The notes below the pieces were generated by a model. The model saw only the letters and a program-made list of their open reading frames with translations, was not told the DNA's origin and did not search any database. From Halisarca cf. caerulea (Eukaryota; Porifera; Demospongiae; Chondrillida; Halisarcidae), in assembly GCA_963170055.1 (NCBI GenBank), contig CAUJGJ010000040.1:1677801-1741800 (forward strand): 64,000 nt of DNA, read 5' to 3'. Numbering within the stretch: position 1 is the first letter of the stretch; each line of letters starts with the position of its first letter. Position numbers and translations under genes: made by a program. This document shows positions 42,550-53,879 of the stretch, piece after piece.

Positions 42550-43305
42550 TTAACCCTTAAACGTTCACGTGCCACTTGAGTGGTGCAAGCCATAAAACCG
42601 CAAAAGTTCCATTTTATTATTTCCATATTATTTTTCTTGTACAAAGTCATAGATTTGTTCGATATGGCTATTGGAAACTATTATTACAGTTTCATAGCAA
42701 TACATTCAGGTATAAAGATCACAACACAGACTGGCAGTTTTTTGTTGTACAAAAGTGTACGGTACAATTATGTGAGAATATGATGTATTTACTATGTTAT
42801 ACAGAATCTACCTAAAGTTTACGGCTGCACTAAAACACCGAGAAGAACAGAAAAGTATCGGTTCGTCCTTATTGCAGTCCGCACAGCAGCAGAAGGTCCT
42901 CACTTGGTGGTCCTGAGGAAGGCAGACACTGCAGCCTTGCTTTTTAAATCCTTCGCAGGGAGTTTCAATCACAAAATGGTGCAGATGGAGGCTGCATCGA
43001 CAGATCGACGGCCTTTCCTCTTTTCTGAAGTTGTGGTGAGACATCAACTCCTTGGGCAGCTCCAGGACATAATCCTTCAGTGTTATCTTGAAGCAGGCTG
43101 GAGATTTTGGGTTACAACATTGGGATTGTTGACGGCGAGGCCTACGAGAATTATAAAAGGCGCATTCACCATCTTCTCGATTCACGGCTACGGGATGGAC
43201 TCCAGAAGGAATTTCCTTGTATTGTTGCATGTCTAACCGTTTCTTTGATATGTGAAAGTGTATTTCAGTAAATTTCGTTACTGCATTTGAAAGTTTACCG
43301 TGCAT
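42550..43305 (-). pseudogene. piggyBac 3' fragment: C-terminal domain plus left end
   Basis: The left end TTAACCCTTAAACGTTCACG has CCACTTGAGTGG about 21 nt inside. The minus-strand frame (43305 to 42808) contains KITLKDYVLELPKELMSHHN and a cysteine-rich tail (GCSVCLPQDHQVRTFCCCAD, then CSSRCF), the usual piggyBac C-terminal domain. The catalytic core is absent and no right end follows. The palindrome is the same as in the 5' fragment ending at 37698, so the two pieces belong to one subfamily. Confidence 0.65.
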
Positions 43306-43938
43306 GCGTACAGTAACTAAGTACGCCTACCGTTTTCGAGGCCATTGTACACAAAAGCAGGAGAAGAGAGCGAAGTTGAAGCTAAGCGAAGAACAGTAGA
43401 GAAATTCTGTAAACGTTGAAGAAGACAAAAGCATTCTCAGTCAAACGAGTTGGCTGAAAACCGCTGTCAAGTATGGTGCTGACAACTTTTCACGACTTTA
43501 ATTTGCTACATAACATGTTTTAAAACATAATAATGTAGCTGTTGTGAAAATACAGATATCCAAGAACTGCTTATGCATAATGTATTAACGTATGACAACA
43601 TTTGCATACCTATGAGTATGATTAAATTATTATGAATATGATTAATAGCCTTATGAATATTCTAATTATCACTATTGAATATTCATAAAGTAAATTCCAA
43701 GTTCAATTTCTCGCAGTAGGAATGGGAATGCGTCCTCATACTGGACCACCATGTGTGTCTCATACAGATTATGCACCACTTGCGAAATCTCAATTTTGGC
43801 CAAAAATACACGAATCCCCTTTTTAGCATGGACACATGCTTTTTCAAATTCATCTGCATTGTTTTCATATCGTTTCATTCCTCATCATGGGCATCGTTTT
43901 GACCATTTTCACATCGTGTCGTTTGTCATCGTTCACAT
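43306..43938. other. intergenic, nothing recognised
   Basis: No domain or paired repeat recognised. Short minus-strand frames near 43680-43870 lack support. Confidence 0.35.
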
Positions 43939-44810
43939 CACAGGTATGTTATAGCACTTTTTGCCATTAAACAAAATGGCTGCTGTTTCCGAATGTCTCG
44001 AATATAACGCCTTGTTTATTCTTGTAAAGGTTTAAAACTCCTAGAAACCATCTAGATAGCGAGTTGAATATTCGTATTTTGATCCTGTGTAACTTAAAGA
44101 GCCAAAAACACGTTGTACCTGTTGCATGACCGCTTTTCTTAAACCATATCAAAATGAACAAATACGCAAAAAGGCGGAGATGAAGACCTCCGAGTTTTAA
44201 CACAAACGTCAATTCACAAGACACAACATATCCTAATCTTACTTTCCTGATTAGGGGAAGATGCTGCTCCACTCCTCAGCTGTTATGGGGAAGGTTTTCT
44301 GGTCCAACAGTACGGCTGTGGCAACAAACGGCGTGACTTAAACTGAATGGAAAAGCAAAATATCTTCCCCTAATCAGAATTCCAAGTTTAGTCCTTAAAG
44401 GATAATCTGTCAATGTTTCAAGCACACAGGTAGAGGTTTAGATCTGTGCGTTTTTTGCCATAAATTTCTTATGGAAAGAGCTCTTCTCAAGCCCTTAGTC
44501 ACATGACACCACGTGTTCTCCAGTATAGAGAGGCTAATTTATACACTTTCGTACGGGGAGGCAAGCTAGAGCTTCGGAAGCTCGATCACTTTCAGATGTG
44601 CGCCCGTTTACAGTTTACTACGATCGATTTGCTAACTTGGTTGGCCAGAACCCTTTCTATTGATGGTGCAACAATTTTAATCTCGAAAACTAGGAAGGTG
44701 GTCACACGGCAAAACGTGATAATTAGTATTAGGCGTGACGATTTAATCACATTCCTGTCAAAACCACAAAACGTCCTTTGCAACCACGAATCTGCCATAA
44801 CTTACCTGCG
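43939..44810. mobile_element. CGCAGGT-family MITE, 872 bp, upstream of receptor 4
   Basis: It starts CACAGGTATGTTATAGCA and ends TGCCATAACTTACCTGCG, flanked by AT on both sides. Its interior matches the partial copy at 1-513. The right end lies 248 bp before the start codon of receptor 4. Confidence 0.8.
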
Positions 44811-45058
44811 ATTACTTGACCATTTGCACATCAACATTTCCACATTGAAACACAACCATTGACTTTCTATTAGGAAGTACATGTATTGTTCAAAGAATAG
44901 CTGTCACTACTTCACAAAATGGGAATATAGCTCTATTCACTCTTCTCAAGGCAACATATCAAATCACTGTGTCTCTTGTATGTATGTCTTCAGTAAGGAG
45001 TTGAACACTCCGTTGGAAATCGGCGTAATTTGTTAGTTGAACTAAGGTGATTTTGTTG

Positions 45059-46036
45059 ATGATGAATGATACTAATGGAAGCCTGGCTACCAATGAAGAG
45101 CAAACTACCAGAAGATTTGCCTATTACAGTGTGTGTGTTGTAGTCTTTTTCATAGCACCAATGTTGACTTTCAATATCTTTCTCATGGTGTCAGTATTTG
45201 TGGAGAAAGCAATGCCTGTAGCCATCAGATTCATACTTTGTAACATACTGGCTGCTTCAGATGTGGCTTTGCTTGGATTAGGTATATTGTTCGCGGATCT
45301 CATTATTTTATCATCACAACATCACCTTGTACAATCTGACTTTGTTTGCCGCCTAGTTTACACCACTCTAGCAGTCGGCTCTGCTTCTCGCCTCATTCTC
45401 ATGCCGACATTTGCAATTGTTGTAGTTACTGTGGTGCGTCATGGGATTACAAAAATCAGACTTCTGCCCACGATAGTGTCAGTGATGTTGCTATGGTTGC
45501 TTTCAACACTTCCCAACCTGGCAGTTTTCTCACCTCAAATCTGGCTATTTAGAAGCATCCATTGTTTTCTGTATGCTACAGGTGCCGCTTCAATAACGTA
45601 CACATTTGCGTATATCACTGTGTATGGCTTTTGTGGTGTGCTCATCACAGCAGTCAGTACCACCTTGGAAATCGTGTACGTCAAGAGAAACACTACTTCT
45701 CAGGACAGAAGTGTCCTAAAGAACATGGTAAAGTTTGCCACCTTTTTACTTCTAGGCAACACAATTAGCTTTATCGGCATATCAGTTATACTTTTGATTG
45801 GTGCATTTGCACCTACTGGAATGAGGAGCAAGGAAATTGATTTAGCTCTAAACTACGCAGGAGGCATTACTCTCATGTGCTCCCTGATCCCACTTCCAAT
45901 TCTGCTCCTTGTTTTCTTCAAACCTATCAGGATCCGTTTCCATAGCCTTCTTTGTTTGACCTGCTATAAGGTAAAAGACAAAATTACTTCCTCAGCTAGT
46001 GCAGTGAGTACTGTTGGAAAAGGTAATAATGCTTAA
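45059..46036 (+). CDS. seven-transmembrane receptor 4 (divergent rhodopsin-like GPCR), 325 aa
   Basis: Fourth paralogue. I chose ATG 45059 (MMNDTNGSLATNEEQTTRRF); the open frame extends upstream only through a GTG. The N-glycosylation site NGS is kept, with DFVCRLVYTTLAVGSASRLI around TM3, VRHGI at the DRY position and LLWLLSTLPNLAVFSP in TM4. The second extracellular loop is shorter (RSIHCFLYATG) but keeps its cysteine. TM6 reads FATFLLLGNTISFIGISVIL, TM7 PLPILLLVFFKPIRIRF, and a CLTCYKVKD tail follows. The 5' flank matches receptor 3 (TATTAGGAAGTACATGTATT). No lesions. Ligand and signalling partner unknown. Confidence 0.85.
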   Translation: MMNDTNGSLATNEEQTTRRFAYYSVCVVVFFIAPMLTFNIFLMVSVFVEKAMPVAIRFILCNILAASDVALLGLGILFADLIILSSQHHLVQSDFVCRLVYTTLAVGSASRLILMPTFAIVVVTVVRHGITKIRLLPTIVSVMLLWLLSTLPNLAVFSPQIWLFRSIHCFLYATGAASITYTFAYITVYGFCGVLITAVSTTLEIVYVKRNTTSQDRSVLKNMVKFATFLLLGNTISFIGISVILLIGAFAPTGMRSKEIDLALNYAGGITLMCSLIPLPILLLVFFKPIRIRFHSLLCLTCYKVKDKITSSASAVSTVGKGNNA

Positions 46037-46720
46037 CTAATCAATGTAATGATTTTTTATTTAACATAATCAGTTGTTCATATTTATTGGAATTGAACTA
46101 TTAGTTTTATCCAAGATGGCTACAAATGTCTGCATGTTGTTTCTTCACAATATATACTTGCTGACTGTCTCTCATCAAGTATTTTCTGTCCGCTTGTGAG
46201 TTTGTGTTTGCTAACAATTTGTTTATTGCAAAATTATATTGATATTCTTGTCATCACTTAAATGATCACTCAATTATTGTTATTTTGTTCTAATGTTTGT
46301 ATTGAGAAAGGAAATCAAAGTTTTGCATCGCAATTTTTACCACAGTGTTGTATATAATAATGGGAACATTCTTTGAGTAAACTTCAGGTGAAATTCCCTG
46401 GGTGACGTATGCACATCTGTGCAATGACTACTATGATTGGTAAAATCCTACTACATGGCCTGGAGCGGCATCTGTGGACTTGGTTACAGTGGTTATTACA
46501 TTATCTGATCATATATTATCTGTGTAATATTTATATAATGCATAATATCAAAATAATATAATATCATATAATATCATATGTGACAGTCAAGGTTAGAAAT
46601 CAAAGGTTAGACCAGATTGACTAAATTGAGATTTTCACACAACATGAAAGATTAGTGTTTGCTGCTTGTATTTAGCGAGTTTAGCTACCATGCGCCTTTT
46701 AATTAGCAAGATACAGCCCT
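46037..46720. other. 3' flank of receptor 4, nothing recognised
   Basis: AT-rich sequence including ATAATATCATATAATATCAT-type simple repetition near 46540-46590. No gene recognised. Confidence 0.4.
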
Positions 46721-47690
46721 TTAACCCTTTACCAGTCACAAGCCACTTAAGTGGCTCGCCTAGCTCGCTGTCATGCGCGATGAAGTTTTGATGTTCTATA
46801 TTATTTGTACATTGTTCGAATCTATATCATTTATGTATGTCTTTAGTATAGTTTAAAGCCAATACGATCTGTATAGCTAAAGTTATAGAAGTTTAAATTT
46901 ACTAGTGTACAGAAGTATGCGGAACTCATATACGGAAAACGGTGAAAAACACACGAATAAAATGGCTACCTCTGGTCGCGCCTGCAGGTGTTTTTTGCCG
47001 TTTCTGCATTGTTTGGCCTTTTCTGCGACAGATCTTTAAATGCATCGCAGTATGAAGGTGTGTGGACTACTTTGATCGAGAAATGTGACTGAAAATAAAA
47101 TGTTTCACCTCTGTCGTCGAGTTTCAAACCTTGCTTCGTCAAGCCTTCATGTATCTGTGACGGAAATCACCTCTTACGAGAGCAAAGGGGGAGATGTAAA
47201 GCCAGATGCAGATGTAGGACTGTTTTGATGATTTGTACAAGTTACAAGTCATTTTCATTCCATGTACATACTTTCTCGTATCGTTGATTGTAACCTTGTG
47301 TCATTCACTGAAACATTGTTTGCTATAATGAAATGATAAGGAGTTATTTAATCGCTTTTGTTGCATGAACATGACTACAAGAAGTGTTTGGCTTAAGATC
47401 AGGGAGATTAATCTTAAAAAGAAGTTAAATTTACTGATTCGTAATGAAAGCTATTGCGCAAGGTAGCGCATTACCTTTACGGAAGGATTTCTCAACAATG
47501 GAGAGTGGGAAGAGGACGTCTAATGTAGGAATCGATAGCTAAGAAGTTAATTTTCCAAATAAAGTACTTAGAAAGGTTCTTTGAACTATATTGGCTGATT
47601 TGCAACCATTTAAAACCTTTGCACCACTTAAGTGGCTCGTGACCGTGAGGGGTACCAAGAAAAATTGTAACGCGACTAGTGAAGGGTTAA
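46721..47690. mobile_element. non-autonomous piggyBac (MITE), 970 bp
   Basis: It starts TTAACCCTTTACCAGTCAC and ends (inverse) TTAACCCTTCACTAGTCGC, with TTAA at both ends. The palindrome GCCACTTAAGTGGC lies 20 nt from the left end, and CCACTTAAGTGG ends 55 nt from the right end. No transposase-coding sequence. Confidence 0.82.
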
Positions 47691-48036
47691 AAGTACCAAA
47701 CTGGGTCACACTTCTTTTTCCTCCACTTTGTGAATATTCTTACGTCATTAAAAATGGCCACCGCATTAGAAAAGTTCAATGCTTTCGTGCATACGGAGGC
47801 AGAATACGGAGGTTTTTACAATCGAACGGCTCTTTTGGAGTTCTATAAAAGACTAAGATGGCCAGAAAGGATTGTTTTTGTGGTAAAAGTCTAGTTTTTG
47901 TGTAAATCGATCATCGAGCTCGAGTTAAAATACATCTGGCAAAAAACAGTGCTAAAATTGCTCCTTATGACATAACACTACTGCATTATATAGATATAAT
48001 TGCAAGATTTCACATTTTAGGTAACATAACATTATA

Positions 48037-48772
48037 CAGTGGAACCTGTATAATCCGGCACCCATTGGGGAATGAACAACAGTGCTGGATTAGCAGGTTG
48101 CTGGATTATAGAGGTTTTTCGTTTCCAGCCATGTGAATGATGATGCAACAAAACAGGCAGTTGTATTAAGCATATTAAGCATGTATATGCATACAGCAAT
48201 GCATGCAGGTAATATAGCCCATGCAATTCAATTTTAAAAGAACAGTTATTCCAGTTTGAGGAATGCTATGTTTTTGAATATAGCATACTATCTTGCTACA
48301 ATCCGTGTGGTTATTGTACACCGCTCCTAATAACATCTTTGTGAGCTCTCCCAGCCATGGCTATGGTGCTTTTATTCTTGGCAAGTGGGAATAAGCTACT
48401 GCAATACAAATGAGGTCAATTACTGCATCAGCACTTACCCTTTAGGTTTGATTCCTGTACAAATTAGTTAAATTATGATGTCATAAATTGCTGTCACAAA
48501 ATACATCACTAAAATGGCGCAAGCTACCTAAATGTTGCTCTACATAATTGACATCATTTTCTGACTTCCAAATCGAGCGATTTTGACAAAATCCCGGTTT
48601 ATAGAGGTTATTTGGGCCTGTTTGGCCAGCAGAATCGACGCCGGATTGCGAGTTAGCAGGTTGCTGGATTATAGAGGTTAGTTTGTATGGCAAAATGATT
48701 GGTGCAAGAGAATCTTGGCCAGTTTGGGCAAATTCCGGTTTATAGAGGTCCCGGATTAGGCAGGTTCCACTG
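48037..48772. mobile_element. CAGTGGAACCT element (pogo-like MITE), 736 bp
   Basis: It starts CAGTGGAACCTGTATAATCC and ends (inverse) CAGTGGAACCTGCCTAATCC, flanked by TA on both sides. The interior repeats GCTGGATTATAGAGGTT and TTCCGGTTTATAGAGG near both ends. No transposase seen. Confidence 0.82.
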
Positions 48773-49059
48773 TAGTTTATGTAAACAAAACGCTATGTAT
48801 TCACATAGTGCTAAGCTGAAGTTAAACCATAAAATTAATACAACATGGCCAGGCAATTTACTGCAAGGATTCATACATACAAAAGGTTACATTCTAGTTA
48901 TATCAACATAATACAAAAGCTATATATATATATATAGTATTTTGTCTAGCCTAATACAACAATTCTATGGTACAGAAAACTAGCTAAAAGGTGCAAACAC
49001 AGTAGGTACAAACATGTACAGAGTAGCTGTCGAGAAGTTAAACTGATACTGAAGTCACA
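48773..49059. other. intergenic, (TA)n tract
   Basis: No gene. An AT microsatellite lies at about 48920-48937. Confidence 0.4.
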
Positions 49060-49332
49060 CTATCTGAAAATTCGTGGACATCCCCCTCTCGTGCTGTGTC
49101 CATCGTTCCATCTCTTCTTATTTTTATGCCCGGTTCCATCACAGCCAGGTGTGCTGCACACTTTGGATCTCTTCGGTGGTGGAGGATTGGACCTCTCACT
49201 TGCACTGCTGGATCGGGGTGGCAAATTGTTGGAAGTGGAAAGAAAGCTGTGATGTAGCAGGAACACAAGTACCAGAAGGTGTGGTTGCAGAAGAAAGAGA
49301 ATCTGATGTTGATGGTTGGTTGCTCTGGACAA
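49060..49332 (-). pseudogene. C2HC zinc-finger fragment
   Basis: The minus-strand frame ends with PPPPKRSKVCSTPGC, then DGTGHKNKKRWNDGHSTRGG and CPRIFR, followed by a stop. The spacing CxxxxC...GxGH...H....CP is that of MYT1-type C2HC fingers (CPTPGCDGxGH). A serine/proline-rich stretch lies upstream in two frames, suggesting a frameshift. It lies just 3' of the DUF7869-like gene on the same strand and may be a further exon or a separate gene remnant. Confidence 0.45.
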
Positions 49333-49699
49333 GTTGATCAGTTGTCTGAAACGGCATAGGAAGAACGGAAGATATGTACAGTGGTCATTTCTCTGGAGGT
49401 ATGAATTTTGAGTACATTTGTGTCAAGTGAGACATCTTATCACGAGGAATTTCTCTCTTCTTGTGAAGGTAAGTAGTAGTTGGTGTTCCATTTGCTGTGG
49501 GTTGATGACACACAGGGGGGAAGTTACTGCATTACCTTTGCAGCAACTATTCCGAACTTTCATCAGGACATTCTCTCCACATCAGACAATAAGAAAGTCA
49601 TGGAGTTTGCAGACTCCTTGTAGCTCTAAGTACTTGGTAAGCAAAGACTTTCTCCATGGAAAAACGCTGGAACCATCCTCAATGTGTACAGATGCTAAC

Positions 49700-52293
49700 T
49701 TAACACATCTTGTACCATAAGGAAACCGGAAGTAAATTGTCACGTGCTCCAAACACCATAAGGAAATTCACGCGTTCTCGCCACGTGTAGTTTTCTAGAG
49801 AAGTTTACTTTTAGTTTCATAACTTAGCGTAGAGCGAACTTGTTGTATTTCAAGTCACTTTCAATTATTACTTCAAAGGACAGAGAACATGCAGGAAACA
49901 CCAAACAAGTGATACGTGTGGAATCTGGACAGCGGTCAAGAAATAAAGTTGGACAACTGTTTAGTCTAATCGTACTCCGAGATACATGCAACAAAAAACA
50001 GCCTAGAGAAGCCTTGAAGTCCACGAAGACTATTGTTGAGGCTGTCCAGATGAGAATACCTCTACATCGTGGTATTTTTGGAAGCAGGCGCCCTTGTGAA
50101 GGTGAACATTGCAAGTAGAGCAGCCATGTACTGTCTCCCTGATTCGGCCGCTGGGAGTTCGGGCACTGGTTTTCTGGCACCAAGCGCAGACTCTTTTTCT
50201 TGATGCAAAGGTAACCCCTTCGTGTTTCAGAGTGCTCCCTGCTTTCACTACGGTGACTCCAAGCGGTGTCTTTATTTTCTTTTTCTTAGCCAGTGTGCTG
50301 TCATCCTGATTGGCCTCTCTTTTTCTCGATTGTCTTTTCCTGGCTGAAAATCCGTCTATGAGTTGCTTTGCAAGAGCCAGCCTGAATAGAAACTGCTTAC
50401 TTTATCATCAAGCTGTCCTTTTGAGGCAACAAATGCATTATTGATGGAAAGGTTCATGATTAACCAAAATATGTATTTCCAATACTTCTTACTTTGTCGC
50501 CCTGCTGCATAGTACTGACAAAGTTGGTCAGAGAGGTCCACGCCACTCATGAACATGTTGTACTGATGCACAACCTGTGGGATCTGGACTGAACGTTTCT
50601 CAGGAACTTTGGATCTCCTCTGTATGGTGAGTGGAGTTGTGTTGCCATCCGTAATTGTGGTCATTATACTCACTTCCCTCTTGTCGAACCATTTTGTAAG
50701 CATAACATTTCCCTTTTGTCTCTCCACGTGTTGGCCCTTTTGTAATTTCATGTGCTTCACATCATTTGGGTAGCCAACTCTGTTAGTACGAACAGTCCCT
50801 GTAGCATAGGTTTGTCTTTTTCGCAAGTCTTCCATAAGCTTGAGTGATGTAAACAGGTTGTCGAAGTACACGTGATGGCCCAAATCAAGAAATGGCGTCA
50901 TTAAAGTCATTACGACTTTGTAGGCTTGGTTTTCAGTTTCAACTAGTGGATTTTGATTTTCCTCACTTAATCTGCCCGTGTACACAATGTAGTTAGGAAC
51001 ATATGCAGTTTTTGATTCTGCCAACAGCCAAACTTTTATACCAAACCTTGTAGGCTTTTTTGGGATGTATTGTAAATAGCCTATTCTCCCACGGTACGCA
51101 ATCATGCCTTCGTCTACACTCAGTTCACGTCCTAGTGTGTATGCTTCTTGGAAGAGTTTCCTTGAACTGTCGATCAAGGGACGCATCCGATACATGACAT
51201 CAAAGTTGGGGTCATCCTGTTTGGGCATTTTACTCACATCGTTTAAATGGAAATAGCGCTCAATGGCCTTGAACCTTCTTCTTGACATCACGTTATTAAT
51301 TCCTGCATTGGTAAAAAAAGTCATCCTCGCTCCAATACAGATGGTATCTTGGGTAGTTGACAAGCCCCATTACTATGTGTATTCCATTTCACTTGTGGTT
51401 GTTGGTGTCCAGTTGGGATCAGGTTTGTTCCTTTGCTTTTGAGAAGCATAAAAATTTGTTTCCGTGACCATCGTATCAAACATATTGAAGTCGAATACTT
51501 TGTAGAATGCTTCCAGAGCTGTATTTGCAGTTGTTTTAAGTCCATGTTCTTTTAGTTTAAATTGTTGCTTGGCAAGTGGGATTATGTTGTTTGTCCATTC
51601 TGATGTAACTTCTTCAGCACTTGATATATCTAATTCGCTCAGATCAGACGTTGAAGTGCTTGGGTCATTTTTGTCATTCTGCTTAACTGGGGTACTCATG
51701 TGCCTTGGTGGTTGATGCAATTCCTCATCGGGTTCTGATTCTTGGCCGTCGGACTCTAAGTAGTCCTGGTCATCCATTGTGTTTGCATTCATGTACTGCT
51801 CAATTTCATCCTCACTATCATCACTTTGTTCGTCTCCCTGCAGGTCACTGCGCCGAAGTCCAGTAACAGTGAAAAGTTCGGTACTATTGCTCAGAAGATC
51901 ATCTATTCCCATTCCTGATTCTTCCATTGCTGCTTCAAGGGTTGTTTTACTTTCTTTGACTCTAAGTTGTGCATGCTTGTGCTTTTCTGCCATTTATACT
52001 TGATTATATTTATTTTTAGAATCATTAAGCAGAATGTTTGTTTAGTAATTTCAAGCGATTATGTTGAAGTTCGATTTACTCGCGATTTTCGAATAGCAAC
52101 CTATAGCATTCTATACCTCAAAGTTCTATTTTTACTCTTTTCAATGATGTAAGGCATTACCAGGTTACTATAGAAAGTAACAGGGGAAAGACAGGTTGAA
52201 AACTACGCGTGCAATTCAGGCGCATACGGCGTATGGTATTTTACCGCTTACCGGAAGTAGGGCGCATACGGCGTATGGTACAAGATGTGTTAA
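49700..52293 (-). mobile_element. PB3, piggyBac element, 2.59 kb, inserted in gene A
   Basis: It starts TTAACACATCTTGTACCATA and ends (inverse) with the same 20 bases, giving perfect 20-bp inverted ends with TTAA at each side. Inside the right end CCATACGCCGTATG occurs twice; inside the left end ACCATAAGGAAA occurs twice. The coding strand of gene A resumes on both sides of the element, which fixes the insertion point. Confidence 0.92.
50030..51993 (-). pseudogene. piggyBac transposase of PB3, three frame disruptions
   Basis: This lineage differs from PB1, PB2 and PB4. The acidic N-terminus starts at ATG 51993 and ends after TPTTTSEMEYT, where a short deletion shifts the frame. GIHIVMGLVNYPRYHLYWSE is then read in a second frame, and a run of seven Ts (one too many) shifts it again at FFTNAGINNVM. 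The core has VDEGMIAYRGR, YFDNLFTS and SGVDLSDQLCQYY (the three aspartate motifs). A third shift near 50400 separates the tail, which carries CAWCQKTS, then HGCSTCNVHLHKGACFQKYH as the zinc-binding end. Inactive as read, though damage is light. Confidence 0.85.
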
Positions 52294-52965
52294 AGCAAAT
52301 GCGATGAAGGTTGTGAGGTGTAAAAACATCAGTGCGATTGTATTCGCTGGCAACCAACGAAAACAAACGATCTGGGCTGAACTTAGTGTGACCAGCCGGC
52401 ATAAAACAGAATCGAATGTGGTCCAGTAAACGCTGCTCAGCAACTTCCATTCCCTTGAAAAAAGGTACCGATTTTTATTCGTGCTTCCAGGAAGATACAG
52501 GCATGCTTTATCCAGGGATGATCTGTTCGAACTTGCATTACGTACCGTGATAAAAAGGATATAGTATGGTCTGTATTCTTAGGTCCAATAGTCTCGTCAA
52601 AAATCGTGATGTCCTTGAGATTGTCTCTGTGGTCCACGAGTCCGAAGATGTCAAATGATAATTTCTGTAGATAGTAGGTAGATCCAGGTTGCTCACTCTA
52701 TCCCCAATGTGGGATGAGCTTACTTTGTTGGTAATCAGCAGATAGAACAAGAGAACAGCTGTGCTGTGCTTCAGTGAGTTCGGAGATGGTTTCAGCATTA
52801 GGATTCTCTACACTGGCCAACTTCATTATATTTTCCCAGTTACTTGCACATAAAGCTTGTGTTTTGTTGTAATAATCTCTTACTTTGGCTGCTTCAGTTT
52901 TGTGTGCCTTTAGAGACTCTTCAGCTGTTTCAACCTGGGACTTGATTGATCATAAATCAGTGTCT

Positions 52966-53116
52966 GTTGAAGAACCTGCTTGAGTAGGGTGTTTCAATAT
53001 GGCATTGCATCTGGAGATCTCTTCTTTCAACCATGTTGAAGAACCTGCTTGAGTAAGGTGTTTCAATGTGGCATTGCATCTCTTCTTTCCTCTTTTGAGA
53101 TCTCTTCTTTCAACCC
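52966..53116. repeat. imperfect tandem duplication inside gene A
   Basis: TTGAAGAACCTGCTTGAGTA, followed by GGTGTTTCAAT and GGCATTGCATCT, occurs twice about 70 bp apart. It falls within the coiled-coil-like part of the DUF7869-like gene and adds a local frame disruption. Confidence 0.75.
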
Positions 53117-53771
53117 TTTACACGTGTCACAATAATCTGACTTGTGTGGATGAAGATGAGATAGATACCTTAGGGCAGTTGTCTTTCACCCACTGCCTAG
53201 CGGCAAATGCAGAGCATGTGGCCTGTCCTAATTCCTGCTGTACTTCATTGAAAGTCCTTACAATGAATGCATGCACCTTATCTGAGAAATCCTTTTCCCC
53301 AGTCTTCACTGGATCAATTCGGGTGAACTTGGGGACAAAGTAGAAGAGTGGACTATAACTACCAGCGTGTGTGCCATTATATAGGATGACTATTTGCATC
53401 TACAAATTGCAGAAAGGCTTCCTTAATGGCGGGCTTCGACTTGTTTGAAGGTTTCCCGTTTAGACCATGCTGTTCATAAGGATACTTTACCTCCACTTCA
53501 TCAGAGTCAGAAAGTGAGTCCCACCAAGTTGTATAGGAGGTGCCGGCAAAGTCATCATCATTTGGATATAAAACGTAAGTAAAGAGCTTCTGGTCTGCTG
53601 CTTCCTTCTTTGTCATTGATAGAATGGGCTGCTGGTATTGTCTAACCTTAATCTGCCGTTGTCGCGATAGCCTTTCAGAATGAATTCCGAGATGGTGTAG
53701 GATGCAATCATAACAATAAAGGTAGTTGCCAAGAACATCAAACAAATTCTCCCGGTTCCAACTATTTTGAT

Positions 53772-53879
53772 CTAAATGACAGAAGTACACAAAGATTAAA
53801 TTATCATGACAATACAAAATGCTGAAAAGATTGAAATAAAACCTCAACACTGAGAAGCAGGCATTGTATTAAAGCTCAC
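53772..53879 (-). other. spliceosomal intron of gene A
   Basis: On the minus strand the donor is ACCG followed by GTGAGC, and the acceptor is TGTCATTTAG followed by ATCAAAATAG. The pyrimidine-rich TTTTATTTCAATCTTTTCAG stretch lies inside. Splicing in phase 1 joins RNLT to DQNSW with an open frame on both sides. At 108 bp it is a normal short metazoan intron. Confidence 0.65.

Noticed and set aside
52966..53116. CRISPR-like repeat
   Set aside because: Only two copies with mismatches, inside a decayed coding region of a eukaryotic genome.
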